From Tomocerus qinae (lineage: Eukaryota > Arthropoda > Collembola > Entomobryomorpha > Tomoceridae), in assembly GCA_020055645.1 (NCBI GenBank), contig CM034547.1, positions 37,241,909 through 37,305,908 on the forward strand: DNA of 64,000 nt, written 5' to 3'. How positions within the stretch are numbered: the first letter of the stretch is position 1; each line of letters starts with the position of its first letter. This document shows, in pieces, positions 36,801-51,800 of the stretch. Under the pieces are notes generated by a model. That model saw only the letters and a list, made by a program, of their open reading frames with translations, had not been told where the DNA came from and made no database searches. Position numbers and translations under genes: made by a program.

Positions 36801-39800
36801 CCTCCCTCCTCCCTAATAATACCACTAATAGTCTTTTTCTTCACTTTATTACGTGTCATTTACTCCTTGTCTTATTTATCTGCTACTTTCTCCGTCTCAG
36901 CAAAAAATCCTGCATTCTTTCTACTGGATTGGTTCATTTACTTTAGCTTCGTTGCTTCCACAGTTCCTAATGTCTCTGTACTATGTTATGACTCCTATGC
37001 TCTTAATTGTGCTTCCTGTCAACTTTCTTAGCTTTTTACTTCCTTGTTTTGCATTTCAATAGAGCTACTTATTTACTCTAATTAATCATGTACTGCAACA
37101 TAAATCGCAAAAGCCTGTTGATATGCAAATCAGATGAGTCATGGCTAATTTCCTGATTAAGAGATTGATTTCTTGACTTAAACTTTTTAGTTTAACTTTA
37201 TCATCACTCATCACTGACTGACGTTACTGGCCGAATATCATTATCATTACCACCTACACAAAATATCATATTTGATTCGTATATTAAATGCAGTTACAAC
37301 AAAAATATTTCACATACCCGCATCCTTAATCCAGAAGTGTATAGAACGAGGAAATGCTAAACAAACACATCCATTTGATTTAAATATGTACTTATCTTAG
37401 ATTTTATTCTACAATTAGCATTTACAACTTACTTAGGATACAGTTAAATATAGTTCTACTTAATGTAAGCCAAAAAACTTACCTTCAACATTGCATTCAA
37501 GCGTTACATCGTTGTTTACAGGAGCACCCACTAATTGGTTTGGGACGTGAATTACAGGATGAACTGAAATGTATAAAAATTGAGTCAAGCATCATTAATG
37601 CACAAAGCCCAACTCTTTGGTATCCATACAAGTAATACCACAACGAATAAATACAGTGAGCCTTTGATGTACATGACCTCATTATTTTACGGTTGGTGTT
37701 TTGGTAGATTCATTTTGATGCAATAACCACATTTTAGTAATGCTTGGTGGCAAATATGAGTACACCGACAACGTTGCAAGGACATTTTACACTAAAATAA
37801 TCTAAAAATAATCAACATAAAACCTTTTCTCATTCAATTTCGTTAAAACACAAGAGAAAGTTATGGTGAATGCAGATTTATGTTTTGCGTTACTTTCTCT
37901 TCACTTTCACCCTGCAGGTAATATTAATGTTGCAGCTTAAGATGTTCTTTTCTATGATAATAAACAAACAGGAGCTTTGCTGTCCTCCGGCAAAGCTTAA
38001 GAAACCTAGACGGTATTTACGAAAACGATTTTAAGACAAACTGACAGACTTACTATCCTCTAGATGTTCTACATTTACCTAATATTATGCAAGTGACTAC
38101 CCACAGTTATCCATCCAAGCCTCCTACAAATTAAGCTATAATATTGTTGACTTCTAATAAGTGACTGGTTGCCATTCAGCAACTTGAATTCCCAAAATCT
38201 TTCCTTAAGGGTGAATGATAAACCTTTTCTGTACAAAGAAACAAAATTAAAAAAACCCTTTTGGTTTTCACTATCATTTAGCTCTTAAACAAATTAGTCA
38301 GTTCTTCAGCTCTTTTAGTCACCCACAAGCATGTAACTCCTGCACGTTTTAAGGGTAAATACAGACAGTGAAATGTTTTAGAAATACCCTGTAGTGCCGT
38401 ATTGTGCTGGATTGATTACTTTCTCCTTCCCAAATCTGGACTGGTTGACAACGAGAATGTAAGTGTATTAAATAAAGTCGTTTGCATGTAACTAGGCTGG
38501 TAAGATGAAGGCGTCATGAGCTCGTTACGATAAATAAGCATAAAGCTCATTGTGATTTTCCAATCCATTTGTTAATACAGTGAATAACTTGGGATTTCTT
38601 TAGGTAGTTCTAGACTTTGGGTTTCCCTTCTCATGAAACATATGTTCAAACTTAAACATGTTACGAAGTCAGTGGTTTTTACATGAAAATAAGTTTACGC
38701 TCTGTAAAATGCATTCAGTAAGTAAACAGACAAACCAGTTTGCCATTTACAATTCATGCGAAATTTAGAGTCAGCTTGGGTTAAGCCAGTTTCTTGGTGG
38801 AGAGGAGTCGAGATGTGCAAAACAAACTGTCTGCTCTTTACTTTATGGAGGTAGTGTGTATTTGTGTATTCTAACTAAATGTTAATGCATTGTGTTACAT
38901 TGGCATGCTGCCATGCCACACCAAACTTCCCTTCCTGTCTTTAAGTGACGTTATATTACTTAGGAAAGCTCAGATTTGCATTCGCACAAACAAAACAAAG
39001 AAAAGGAAGCGAGTGGAGAGGACAGCATCATACAGAACGTCTAATAAAAAATTAGCAAGATTTAACTACACAGAAAGCTGCACAAATAAATAGAGCAGCA
39101 TTTGTTTAGAGATCAACCCAGTCGTTCTATATAACAATAATATATTAACTAGCACAATTACAACCGAAAGCTTGAAATTAAAAAAAATTTCCTCTTATTT
39201 ACGCAATATTTACTTTGAAGATGTAAACGTAAATCGAAACCCAGCTAACTACTATTAACTATTAGTGTGTCCATTGGAAGATAGCATTGTAATAAAGTGC
39301 ATAAACTCATTTAAAAAATTATAACGACACATTTTTAATTTCTTTGAAAAATCGTATAATGGCAGCTACTCGTTAAGATTTGATGATTACGATAGTTGGC
39401 TTAAAGCTTGGATTTTGGAAGTGCGGATATTTGGTCAATGAAAAAATTGATCGTTCCAACCTCTACTTTGTGTATAGGAGTTTTGTGTAGAGGCGGAACA
39501 GATTTGCACTGTTGTTCTAGTGCTGAGGGTGTACTCCAGTTTCATATAGATATGACGAAGACGAACATCCCAAGACATGAATATTTATTTTTCACAAAAA
39601 CCTTCCACCCATGCATATTACATTACTTACACTGGAAACTCAAAGTAAAATGTAAGTGCCTATAGGAGAGTAAACACAAAGCATATGTAATGCAGTTGAT
39701 ACAGTAAAGAAAAGTTGATACAGTTGTGCCTTATTATATCTGTGCATGGAAGATACGCAGGAACAGATTCGGTATCTGTATTCTATTATCTCATGACTTG

Positions 39801-42800
39801 GTTCGCTACTCACTTTGAATTGAGGCGACTTGAATAATTCAAGAAACACTTGCAACAATAACAACATAACGGCCCATCTTGAGTTTCCAGTTAAATTGCC
39901 ATGACTGAATGAATTAACTTTGTCAGTCGGATATTTTACGGAACTCAACATGGTCCAGTCCAGAAGATTGCCAAAATGAAAGCTCAACAATCTACTTCAT
40001 GCATACAATAAATCATAAATAACCACATCCATTTTTTATGATGCAATGCAGTCTGTCATGTCTGCTTAGTGTATTTTCTTGCGAATTCTAGCATGCAGTT
40101 TTAGAAAATAATAATTACAGCAGAAGTTCCTCTCGCTGAAGTCGAATTAAGTAAATAAAGTCTTAAAGGTAATTTGATGAAATTAGGAATTCCTGAGAAT
40201 TTACTCAGGACAGAAGGACTAATTACCTACGCATGTTAATGGCAAGTTGTATAAGAGAAAATCTGAAGCCATGCTGAAATATTGTACATAACAAATTGCG
40301 TAGGTAGCTAATAGTATCAATGTATCTTTTATGTAAATAGTAAAATGGTGCAAGGAAGGGCAAACAAACATTCCGTCTTGAGTATATTATAAGTAGTATG
40401 GCTATATGTAGTAGATTATATATTTATGTGTAGTAGTAATGCAACACATTTATATAAGTTAGCTTAGCAGAAGCGGAAGAAAGTAATTTCGAGGAAAATG
40501 CGATTTAACGAGTCATTTCGCCATTTGCCTCCCTCCTGTCTCTTCTGTCCTGTTTTCTAGTGTCTTTCTCCATGTACACAAACTGGAAACCTTTTCCTCG
40601 ACATCCTCTAAAGCAAAAGCTCAACCAAACTGAAGTGAATTGCATCACAAGTAAGTTGACTTTCTTGTCTTTCGAATCATTTAATCCGCTCCCTAACCAT
40701 TTCATCTTATTCCGTATTAACTCGCCTTCCTCCTCTCCCACCCCACATCATTCCTTCATTTGTTTTATACTTATCATAACATTCTAAGAGCAATGACTTT
40801 ATCTTGGCAAACACTAAATATTCTATACCCTTAAGAACTATACCATTCTAATATTGAATTGGCTATTTATCTACGCACTTTTCTTAAATTAGCCATTGAT
40901 GTGAATAGCGCACATTCTTAAAGTACTAAATATAAATAAGCTGCAGTGCATTTAATATTTATCCCTATCCTAAAATGTATTTTGAGATACAAGTATGTGA
41001 CATTTTTGCATATTCATACATAAATGCACTGCCATAAACATTAGCAGCTTAATTTTATGCAGCTAAATAGTTATTTGCACTTGAATTTTTCTATGCATAA
41101 TTTTATGCATGCATAAGAAAGAACCATTGCCTACTGCAGAATTTCAAGTAGCATCCGGTTATTATTACAGTGCAGTTAGTATTTAAGTTCCGGCAACATT
41201 CAAGCTAATTCTGTGTACGTGCATCGAGGTTTTGAAAAATAGGGAGACGATTTCCATACTGATTACTGCATTATTACAAGCCATCCATACGGATGAATGC
41301 AGCTTGCACTTTAATGGCACATTTACTGCAGAAATCAAAGCGGCTTGATTTTTAGTTGGAAAAATGAGCTGAGCATCCCCATTTTTTCAACCCCTTTCTT
41401 TAAATTGTTCCCCATTGACTACATCTGAATGGACTGATTGCCTTTCTTTAATGTAATGTAATCAAACAATACCAAAGGCTAATGTTATGTTCAAAGTTGG
41501 TAAGGTTAAGGGGTTGGATTTTCTATTTGAATAAATATCTTTTCCATCATTAGCTTATATGAAGGCATGAGACGGGGGAAATCTGTCAAAATATCCCATT
41601 TGACGATTCCACATAAAAATTGCCATTCTAATATCAGTGCACATTCTGTGCTTTCCTATTTATAGAACTAAAGTTGTGTAGGTATTTCCAGCGTTTGCCA
41701 GTTTGGAGTACAAGTATCATTATCATTATCAAAACTGTGATGCGATGGGATGTTGTTCATTCCTCCGAGTTGTATTGAATAGAGACATTTCCATTTCCAC
41801 TCGCACTTTCTCCACTTCCATGCGATTTGCTTCTACTCTCAGCTTAGAGAAATGTCGTGTGTAAGCAACGAAGTTTGGCTAAGTCAAGGGGAATATGTTG
41901 AAACTAGTTTTAAGTAGTAATAGAGCAGAAATGGTAGGGCTTCCCGTCCACATCCCATTGGATTGCATCGCATCTCTTTATCTCAGCTGAGGATCGGAAT
42001 GACATGAAATGAAGTGAAATGCATATCCAAATTACCTCGAGTATAAAAATTGAATATATTTCACATTTATGGAGAGAGTCCCATCATCATCCCTCCGATC
42101 CGATGCGTTCCCACAATTCATTCATTCCCGACTCTAAATAACTTTCATAAGAAGGCAGTGGGAATAGAGCCGAAACTAATAGTCATAATAGCATTTTATA
42201 CCCTAAAAATGCACGCATTTATCGGCAGCTTTACAAAGATAGTTACCTACTTATCCCCATCACTCTATCGATTGACGTTCTATTTGTTGCTAATGTCTTT
42301 TTTGATAAATGAGTCAATTGAACCTTTATACATCTATTTACATCACTTAATATTCTTCTATACACCAAACCAACCATGCATTCTCGAGGCGCTGTATTTT
42401 GTAATTTAATACTACAAAAACTTCTAAAATAACGTTTTTAGCTTTTTTATGTTTTATGAACAACCACTCAGGTAAATTACTGCGTACGATTTTACCAGAT
42501 TGTAAGCATGTTAACCAGGTAAAAGAGTAATGCAACGAATGCATCAAAAATACAAGTTTTGCAACTGTGCTAAAAATATTTGAAATATATATACAAAAAC
42601 TTACAATGTACAGAGACCATAATACGCTTGCTAATGGAAGGGGGCACTCCATTGGAAGCGATGCAAAGGTAAGCACCCATGTCGGCTCGGGAAATCTTCT
42701 GCAGTCTCAAAACATTTCCCTCGAAAACGGTAACTAAAAATCAGATAATTTACATAACAAATTATTAATCATTCTGTTATTCATGTATTAGTAATTACTA

Positions 42801-45800
42801 TTGTGTTGAGTGCTTCCAATTAGGCAATTTTTTCCCACTGCAAAATATGTTCCTTGCGTTCATGACAGAAATTTTATTTTGTTGAAATTTTGCCTTTTAT
42901 GTGGTTTACAGATAGATGGGATTATAGGTATGTAGTAGTCATCTGTGGCCCCCGCAAACTCTTTCAGCATACATTCTCGTTCTGTCGTTTGAAATGTATT
43001 TACTGTGATAAGAAATGTTCAAAGATAGAATGAAGCAAATGAATTGGGAATTTGTAAAATTCGGTCAACGTGCTGAAAAGAGAAAGCAGAGCTGGAGGGG
43101 GTAAGCTCTATGTGATACTATACACTATTTGTAAATAAAACAAGTCGTATGCTGTTCACACAGGAAGTAATAATGTGACTACTTTATGTAACTCTAGGTA
43201 AGCTCTTTGTTTGCTTCTTTGCTTTAGTTACAGATGACTGTGTGTGTGGGTGGGTTGGTTTGCTTATGCAGTAATACGACAATGCCAGTCTAAAAATGCC
43301 TTTTCAATTCCAATTGTAGGCTTTGGCAGGAAGAGATTGGGTTGAGAGAGCAGAGTTAGTGAGGGGATCGACGTTTCTGCTGGAATATGTTTGCATAGTC
43401 GAGGAATATTGGCTGTGTGAACTTTATTACATTACATTAAGTAGGGAGACAGAGAGGGAAGATGAGCACCAAACAGAGCCGGGCTCCCGAATCAGGTACA
43501 CACAATTTGGGAGACTTGAGATTGTCTTTGAGGACTAGGATATTATGCATGCATTAGAGATATGTAGACGGGTAGTGCACGGAGATGTGATCTGAGTGAG
43601 TTGACTGACATGATGATGATGTGTACCTAAGTACATAATAATGTCTGGCTTATATAATATTACGGCTCTCTTACTGCGTCTTAACTTCCCTGCATGCACT
43701 CATTCTACCTCTCAGCTCCAGTTCCTTTACTCTGTTGCAATACATTAGATTGTGTTTCATCGGTTTGACCATAATGACATTCAGTTTCCAAGTATGTCAG
43801 TCAGTGCTCAATTGTGCACACAATGAACGTGGAAGATACACATTGACAGATTGAAATATTGTAGGCAATAAGGGCATATGTATTTGAGAGATGAGGAGAA
43901 AGGTAGCGGAGAAAGTGAAGACATGTGTGTAGAAGGCCAAATCGGGTGAAACAAGGGAGGCTGGTTGAGGAGGAAGGTATTTGGGAAGAAGAGGAAGGAA
44001 GGATGAAGGAAAGACACGGGAAAGGCAGGGCAAGAGTCTCAGGATTACTCTTTGATCTCACCTAAGCTGTCACGAAAAGCAAACAAGTCGCACTGGATTG
44101 TGGCCTGTGGCGCATTGATTACCTGCTCAACTCACGACACTCGAATCACACTCACCCACCCGCCGACACTTACACTCTGTATTTTATGACAAACAAAACA
44201 CGACGACGGAAGGCATATCATAATCATCCCCAAACAAACAATCCCACCTTACATAAATACACCCAAAATCTATATTCTCCCTATTTTTACATGCAGCACT
44301 AAAACTACCTTCATGCCCCTCTGTATAATCCTTATTCGGTTTTTTAAAATTGTTTAATGACTAAACTATATCAACACAACACGTATTTTTAGAAAACAAT
44401 GACTAAAAGTATTATACAATTGTGCTTTGTATTTTTGTAGCCAAAATAATGTAAAAATAAAGATATTATTAGTGTTCTGCTTCTAAGTTCATACGAATAA
44501 GGTTTAGGTGGGTGAAAGCAAAGGAGAAAGTTGTGAAAGGATAACGAACACAAGGTAAATTTCTTAATAAATAATTTGAGGGATTTTCTGGTCTGCGCAT
44601 ACGGGAAAATTAGCTCTAGTTCAGGTTGGGCTACATTCATGGTTTTATAACTCACAAATTTTACGAGCACTTATATTCAACTTAGAACAATCCCTTATGC
44701 CTTGAATAAAAAACTTTACTCTTACCCTATCATTATGTTTCGATCTGTCGACCGCCTCAAATTTTCATTTAGGTTAACCAATTATGGTCCCCAGAGCTTA
44801 GTAGTATATTGTATGGTGGATAAAATGAGCATGTAGGAGGAAGGGAGCATAATCTTTTCGAGAATAAGGGATGTGACGAAAAATCGAAATGAGATACGGA
44901 TGAATTATTCGTTTTCTGTCAACGAATCAGGCTGCTTTGTATTCCATAGCGTTGGTTAGTGAAATGACCCCATTTTTATTGGCTTATGTTCAAATGAAAA
45001 TAAATTCCAGTTGTAAATACATAAATTACTGCATCTGGCTTTAACTCGGTTGAAGATTAGAAATCAGAGCTCAGTACAGCCTGCTCTGATTTCGTTTCAT
45101 CAATTTGGCTCATTAGGTCTATCTGAATTCTGCTTTCCTTTCCTACTGCCCTGAATTTGATTTATCGAAACTTCTGCTCTCCCTTCATTATTATTTCGTA
45201 CTTGTGTGGATACATATATATAAATAATATATGCTCTTTGTTTCATATAAGAAAAAGTTACTCTTTTCTCTCATTAAAATTGAGGTCGTATCTAAGCATC
45301 TTCACGGTAGTTTAAATCAGTTGCTACAGTCTAATTTTCATCTGTATGTTACTTTATGCCTTCTCTTTTTCTCTCGCTCCTAAATAAGCGGATGTCTGCA
45401 GAACGGCTTGGTGTAACTTAATTAACAGACAACGGCAACAACTTACCAGTTTAGAATTTAATTACCTACAGTATTTTATAAATGGCTATGCCATGTAAAT
45501 AAAGCTTTAAAATGTCACATAGTACCTAAAGGGAGAAGTACATTAAAAACTGTATTTACATACATCAAAAATGATATAGTTAAGTAGGCCACCAGGACAG
45601 CTACTTAATACGCATTGCACATAGCGCTTGGCGCTTAAGCATGAAATTCACACTACCCCTACCAAATAAACATTGTACAGGTAGATGAATTTATTGCTAT
45701 ATTCAGAAGTAGGTTTATTATATAGAGATTTCAATAACAAATGGTTAATTTTTAATAATGTAGCATAATGTACAGATATAATATCGTAAATAATGGTAAT

Positions 45801-48800
45801 TATTTCTATTACTAGGCCACCAGTACTGCATCTGAATTTCAAAATGCTTAGGCATCAACATTTGGCTTAGTTTCGAAATGCTGTTAACCCGTGGTGGGGT
45901 CGGCTTTTTGTTGTATGCATAAGCGCTTGCGCATTGCAACAAAAAGCAGAAACATCTATGGCATAGATAAATAGAGACTAGAGACATACATATATGCGAC
46001 ATGGGTACAATCAGATTTATTTATTGAGATGATTGCAACTGTAATTAGGAAAATTTCAACAAAGAATCTTCTCTTTATAGTGCAAATTCCGAAATTTCCT
46101 TGAAATATTATCATTTGCTATTACTTTGCTAATGCTAATTATGGTCTACTTTATTGCTTTGTATTATACAAAGTTATTTACATTATTTACCAAACAGGGA
46201 AGCTTGACGAGGAAAATGAGTTAACCAGTCAGAAAGGATTTGAATGAATGGAGGTTATTGTAGTAAATGTTCTTGACTTAATGCTACTACCAAATCAAGT
46301 AGTAAAACAGAGTTTATATATCTCATTACATCTCTGAAAATTCCTTTTTGAAGGAATCTAAGACTGACAGAGACAGTCATAGTCATAATTAATATTTAGT
46401 GATTATATAATGAATGTATGCCTATGTATATAGGGATTTATGGATTGCATAAGTAAAATTGCACAAAGTTTGTTCACAGTTCTACATTCACTGCAGAGTT
46501 ACTAATGTGCATACCTTGAGACCTACGAAGGCTGTCATGAGTTGATGTACGCATTGACTGACTGAGATAGAAAACGGGGTGAAAACCCTAAGTAGGATTT
46601 TCCACGCTTTGCTACGCTCGGCTAGGTAGACTGCTAGACTTTCACTCGATGCAATTCAGCCGAACAGACTTTCTCTTTATCTTAATATAAAAATTCTTGG
46701 GATTTCGCTAAACTTCCAAGAGATATGAACTAGGCAGAGGAAAGAACAAGGAGCAGTTACTTGATTTGACTTTTTCCCTTTCATAAAACATAGTCTTCAT
46801 TTGTAGCATAGCTCAGCAGCTACGATCACTACTGTAGTGCATAATGTAGTGTACTCCATTCACATGGAGGAGAAAGTCAACTCACATTCACTGCCACGTT
46901 CACACTCTTATGCTTTCTCTTTATAGAAAGTGATGTACCTACTCTAGTAAAGGTACGAGTTACTACTGCAGTAAGTAGTGAATAGTAAATATACTACGTT
47001 TACGTTATGTAAGAACACGTCTAGCAAAATGCTCATAAATTTCCATGATTTTTCTATTCGCTCCTGAAGGAGTTCCATACTTTAGTTTTTAGAAACATAC
47101 GGCGGGACAGCACAGAAAACAAACGTAATAACCTATAGAGACAATGCAACCTTGGCTCCACAAAGCTATTCCCATATCCATTCAATATCTGTACACTAAT
47201 GCTACGTACTTCGTATAACTTAATATATTTACATACTTATATGTACACAATAAGAAGTGTACATAATAACGTAAACAAAGGCACAAGTATATTAATACAG
47301 AGTTTAGATCAGAATAATTTTGAACGGTTAAACTACAACACAAAAATTATGCAGGATTCCCTAGCTACAGATAGCTATTGCATACTAGCAATATGGAAAA
47401 ATGTACATATTTATATTTATATGTACTAGAATGTAAACATATATACCCAAATATGTAAACGTTCAATACTATGCATGCAGTCGTAGTAGTAGATAGTTGT
47501 ATAAAAAATCTTAGTAGTACGTATGTAAAGAAAAACATGATTTCATAGGGAATATGACGGAATAAGGGAGGATACTGACTTATTTTGAAAGAATTGAGGA
47601 GTAGTGAGTGAACTGAAGTCATATGAACCCCTAAGAACTGACAAGATGCATCGAGCCATCGAGTGAAAACAGAAAAGTATGCAGAGAGTGGAGATCCAGC
47701 TCGGGAAGACGGACCTTCAGTGGAAGTTTTCATTAGAGCATAAGCCCTCATCCGGCTGGGCCAGTCACTCACTGACTAGAGCAACACACACACCACATTC
47801 ACATAAGCCAAGGAAATTTGTTCCTTCTATCCTTTACTTACATTTGGTACATCTACATGCATCAGCAGATATATACATCCTATGCTATTTACTCTACACA
47901 ACTGTACATAGTCATATACATTACTACGTTCTTTTCGGCCTTTCCTTTTTTCCTCCCGCTCTCTTCCTCTTTTCCTCAAATTCATTGAAAATCGATCTCC
48001 AAATTGAATTTTTATGTGCAAGACTCAACCTACATAACGTACTTTCCCTCAGCTAACCTAACGTGTTTGAATTTCCCCTTGCTCTCCTTTCTCTTTCAAC
48101 ACTATTGTTCCTCATAGACTAAACTACCAGCTTTCACTTAATATCAACCACATCCAGCACTACAGATAGGAGCATCTTCTCAATGCAAAATATTGCATTC
48201 TACAGCTACCAGACTCCCGATCCAACACAGGAAGGACACGAATCTATCTTATTAATACAAACGAATACGAATCGAAATCATATGGTCAGAGTATAACGTA
48301 TATACGTAACTATTCCACATGCAGAATATAAAATGACGTAAAATATACAAAAATTGCTTCTACAACGATATACTATTCTCTCGTTGCGTATTGTATAATA
48401 GTTTAGTGGTTGAAATGCACTGAACTCTAACATAAGCAAATACCACTTCATTTTATTTATTACTATTGTGCGTTATGTCGACTGTCGTCTTGATATTACG
48501 TTCCCACCTCCACAGTAATCTTTCTTACCCCGAATAATTTCTCTTTGCTGTCTGAGACACAAGGAATGATGTTCCTCAGGGTCTCATACGTTCTCCGCAA
48601 TAATAATTGAACACGTTTGTGTCCGTATTATTAAACTTAAATTTTCATTCAATTCCAAACTCAGTACGTATTTAATAGCAATGTAATAAAAGATGTTCGT
48701 ACTCAACCGAAAATGCATAGAAAAAGTTTTTCTAATCTTTTGATGAGATCTTTTCTCAGTTTTCAATTTGCTTTTACTCAAGTTCAAAATGTCTATTACT

Positions 48801-51800
48801 TAGCATACGAGAAAAGCGAAGAAAGTTGTCTCAAGAATGCAGTAGTAGATCACTCAATGATTATTATGATAAGAAAAGGCAATCCACGGTTTCGTAATCC
48901 AATGCGGTAATTTGTTTGATGTTCATCGGTATATAAAGAAACAGCCATGCAAGGGGTTGAATGTAGTAAGTTTACTTAATCGGCAAGCTGTAACGACCTC
49001 GGCCTTCACGATTTGTGTTTACAAATGGAGTAGATAGTTTCTGATATAGGACAGAAGTAGATAGAAGAAAGGTCGTCCCCAATAATGGACATAAGGTTGG
49101 GTTAGGTAAGCTAATATTACGTAACCTTAGGTTAGGTAACTTACGCTGTGTTTTGATTCCACTGGGACTCTTGAGTGTAATATTCTGGCCGCTCTCACGC
49201 CTCCAGTTGATCGAGGGGACGGGATGACCGCGAGCATTGCAAGTTAATTTCACCGTACTACCCTCAGGAGCCATCAGATCTCCTGAAGTTTCCTCAGGGA
49301 TAAAGTCAGGCGGGATTACCACTTCAAGGTACGCTATCTGCAAAACAATCATTCAAATAAAAACCTCTCTAAAACACACTCAACGTCTACACATTTCCCC
49401 TCTTCATTTATTCTATCCTTTTTATAGCTCAAAAATGCAGGAATAATTTGTGCATAAAAATCCAGCCTTTACTATGTAATTCTCTCTAACAATAAACGTT
49501 AGTATAGAATTTAGATATACATAGTTATGAAAAAATTTTGAAGAAAAAAGAATATTTACCTGACTTATCATGGGGTCTGTGTTAATCTGACACATGTAGG
49601 ATCCCCGATCCTCTTCCTTGACTCCCTTAATGGTGAGATGCCACAAGGTGTGGTCCGAATGTGACACGAGCACACGAGGGTTGTGGGTGATGACGTGAGT
49701 GTGGATTGCTTGAATAGCCTTTGAGTCTGCTCGCACCCAACCAACCTATCCAAAAATTAACGAGTATGTCAAACAAGGCTTTAGTCCTGTCCTAAAACTA
49801 ATACATGCCTCCAAATGCCATCATAACTTACCACTCACCTATCAGATATACTAAAGGTTCCTACTGTTAGCGTACACGATTATATGTACACACACGTGTA
49901 TACATAGTGTTATAGGTTACTTTCTCAGTATCTAGAATGTTATTATAGGTACCTGCAGTATTCCATTTTATAAACGTCCAAATATGTAAGGTAGTAGAAA
50001 TAGTGGAATGACAATAGTGCTTTCTCCTATTGACAAGTATTTAGGAGATAGGGAAAGTACTAGAGATGCGGAAGAATAGTGTCTTTTGTGTAAGCTGGAT
50101 AGCGGTGGCAGAGTCCACAGGACAGGATTAGCATTAGTAGTACCTGACACTGACATCCAAATCGTCAGTCGTCACGTCAGGAGGAAAAGGAGGATGGAGA
50201 GTGGGCGAGGGAAAGGAGCAGCCATCAGATCAAATGACATTCTTTGAGCTTTAACTTTAACCTGGAGAAAATTAGAGTTTATAGGAACGGAGTGAGATGA
50301 GCTGACTATTGTCTATCACTCAAGTCTACTTCCGCCTGTCCTCACTCTCCTGTCCTGCAAGTATCCACTCCGTACCTAAGTCGGAGAAGAGCTACTTATA
50401 ATCGGTATAGACAGGGAATGGAATTAGCGACAGGCAGAATGAATTCGGCTTTGCTCTCTTGTCCTCTCCCACGTCAAATCCCATAAGCCTTCTCGCTGAA
50501 CTCTGATCCATTTCTCTCCCTCCTCAGATATTTCACTTTATCTCACTCCTAAGACAATCACTCACCCTCTCTAATTTCTCTGTTTACCTTTCCCCCCTGA
50601 TCACATGCAATGCAAGAGACATTTCCCTTTTGTCCGCCAACTCCTCGCCGTTTCCTCTTTTATCCGCCTCCATACTTACCCGCTTTATAAATTATTCCGT
50701 TTCTACTCACGTTCCAAACATTGAACACACGCTTTACACACATCCACAGAACTAAATCAATTTCAAAAATATTTTCAATATGAGTACTGCATACTGCATG
50801 CATACAGCAGGCAGTGTCAGACCGCTATACCCAGACAATGAAGGCATCACGTTTGCACCTATTTACCTACCTAAATAATATATTGCTCATTCCGAATTCT
50901 GAATATGTAACTGTGAAACTATGGCTGGGCATTATGAAAACTTCCTCTAATGACCTACCTCCTAAATCAAAAATTAATCACTCGGCTTTAAAAATGCAGA
51001 GAAATTAATGATTTATCTTCTGTTATTACAATGGGAACTAATAAGTATGGGCACAGTGCGGAATAGTTAATTTAGATATAGTAGTTCTTAATGGACTCTG
51101 TGATTTATTAGAGGGAAGTGCAAGCTGAAACAGAAGAAAGCAGCATTGCATACGTAAAAAATTGTACAGAGTTGTATAGAAGGCAGTTTATTTTATACAA
51201 AGCGTTTGCAAGTGGTGTATCCTATTTCATTATAGCATGTCATGTTGTTTACTTTGCATAATACATTGAAATGTTAGTGCAGAGCAAGATTGAAGATACA
51301 CCAACATAATAGAATCTAAAGGAAGGGGTGTGGTGTCGGGTAGCAGCCGGCAGAGGATCTTAAGAAAGATGCAAAGCTGCTCAGCCTCAAATTGTACCTA
51401 GATACATATGGCTTGACTTCTAGCGTTCCGGAAGGATATTGGAACTCTGTTTGGATGCTTTCCTAGCTTGCTGTGTACATACTGCATGCATACATATGGT
51501 AAAAGTCAGTACATTAGTATTCCACGAGTAGTCCTAGTAAATAAATCATTTCTTTTATGTTGCATGTATGAAAATCTGCTCCTTCTTGTTCTTTCCTACT
51601 GCACTCCTATTGAATGAATACATTTTGGGCTTGTTACACTAAACTCTCTATCTACTTTACAGAGTAGTCCTATAAAACGTGCAATGCACTATGCATGCTA
51701 TGCATATCTGCTAACACGACATACTTATGTAGTCAGTAAAATAACCTAACAAGTAAATGTGAAGGTGGCTACAGATATAAGACGTCGTTCTGTACAACCT

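Noticed and set aside
36102-37031. Two plus-strand open frames of 127 and 118 codons inside a DIP-gene intron
   Set aside because: They are hydrophobic low-complexity translations of T- and C-rich DNA, lie in an intron and resemble no protein family.
47365-48056. Overlapping open frames of 125-135 codons on both strands
   Set aside because: They occupy a long intron, overlap on opposite strands and show no domain motifs.
49090-49142. TTAGGTTAGG-like words suggesting insect telomeric repeat
   Set aside because: Only two or three imperfect units are present, just downstream of a splice donor. This is too few for an interstitial telomere array.
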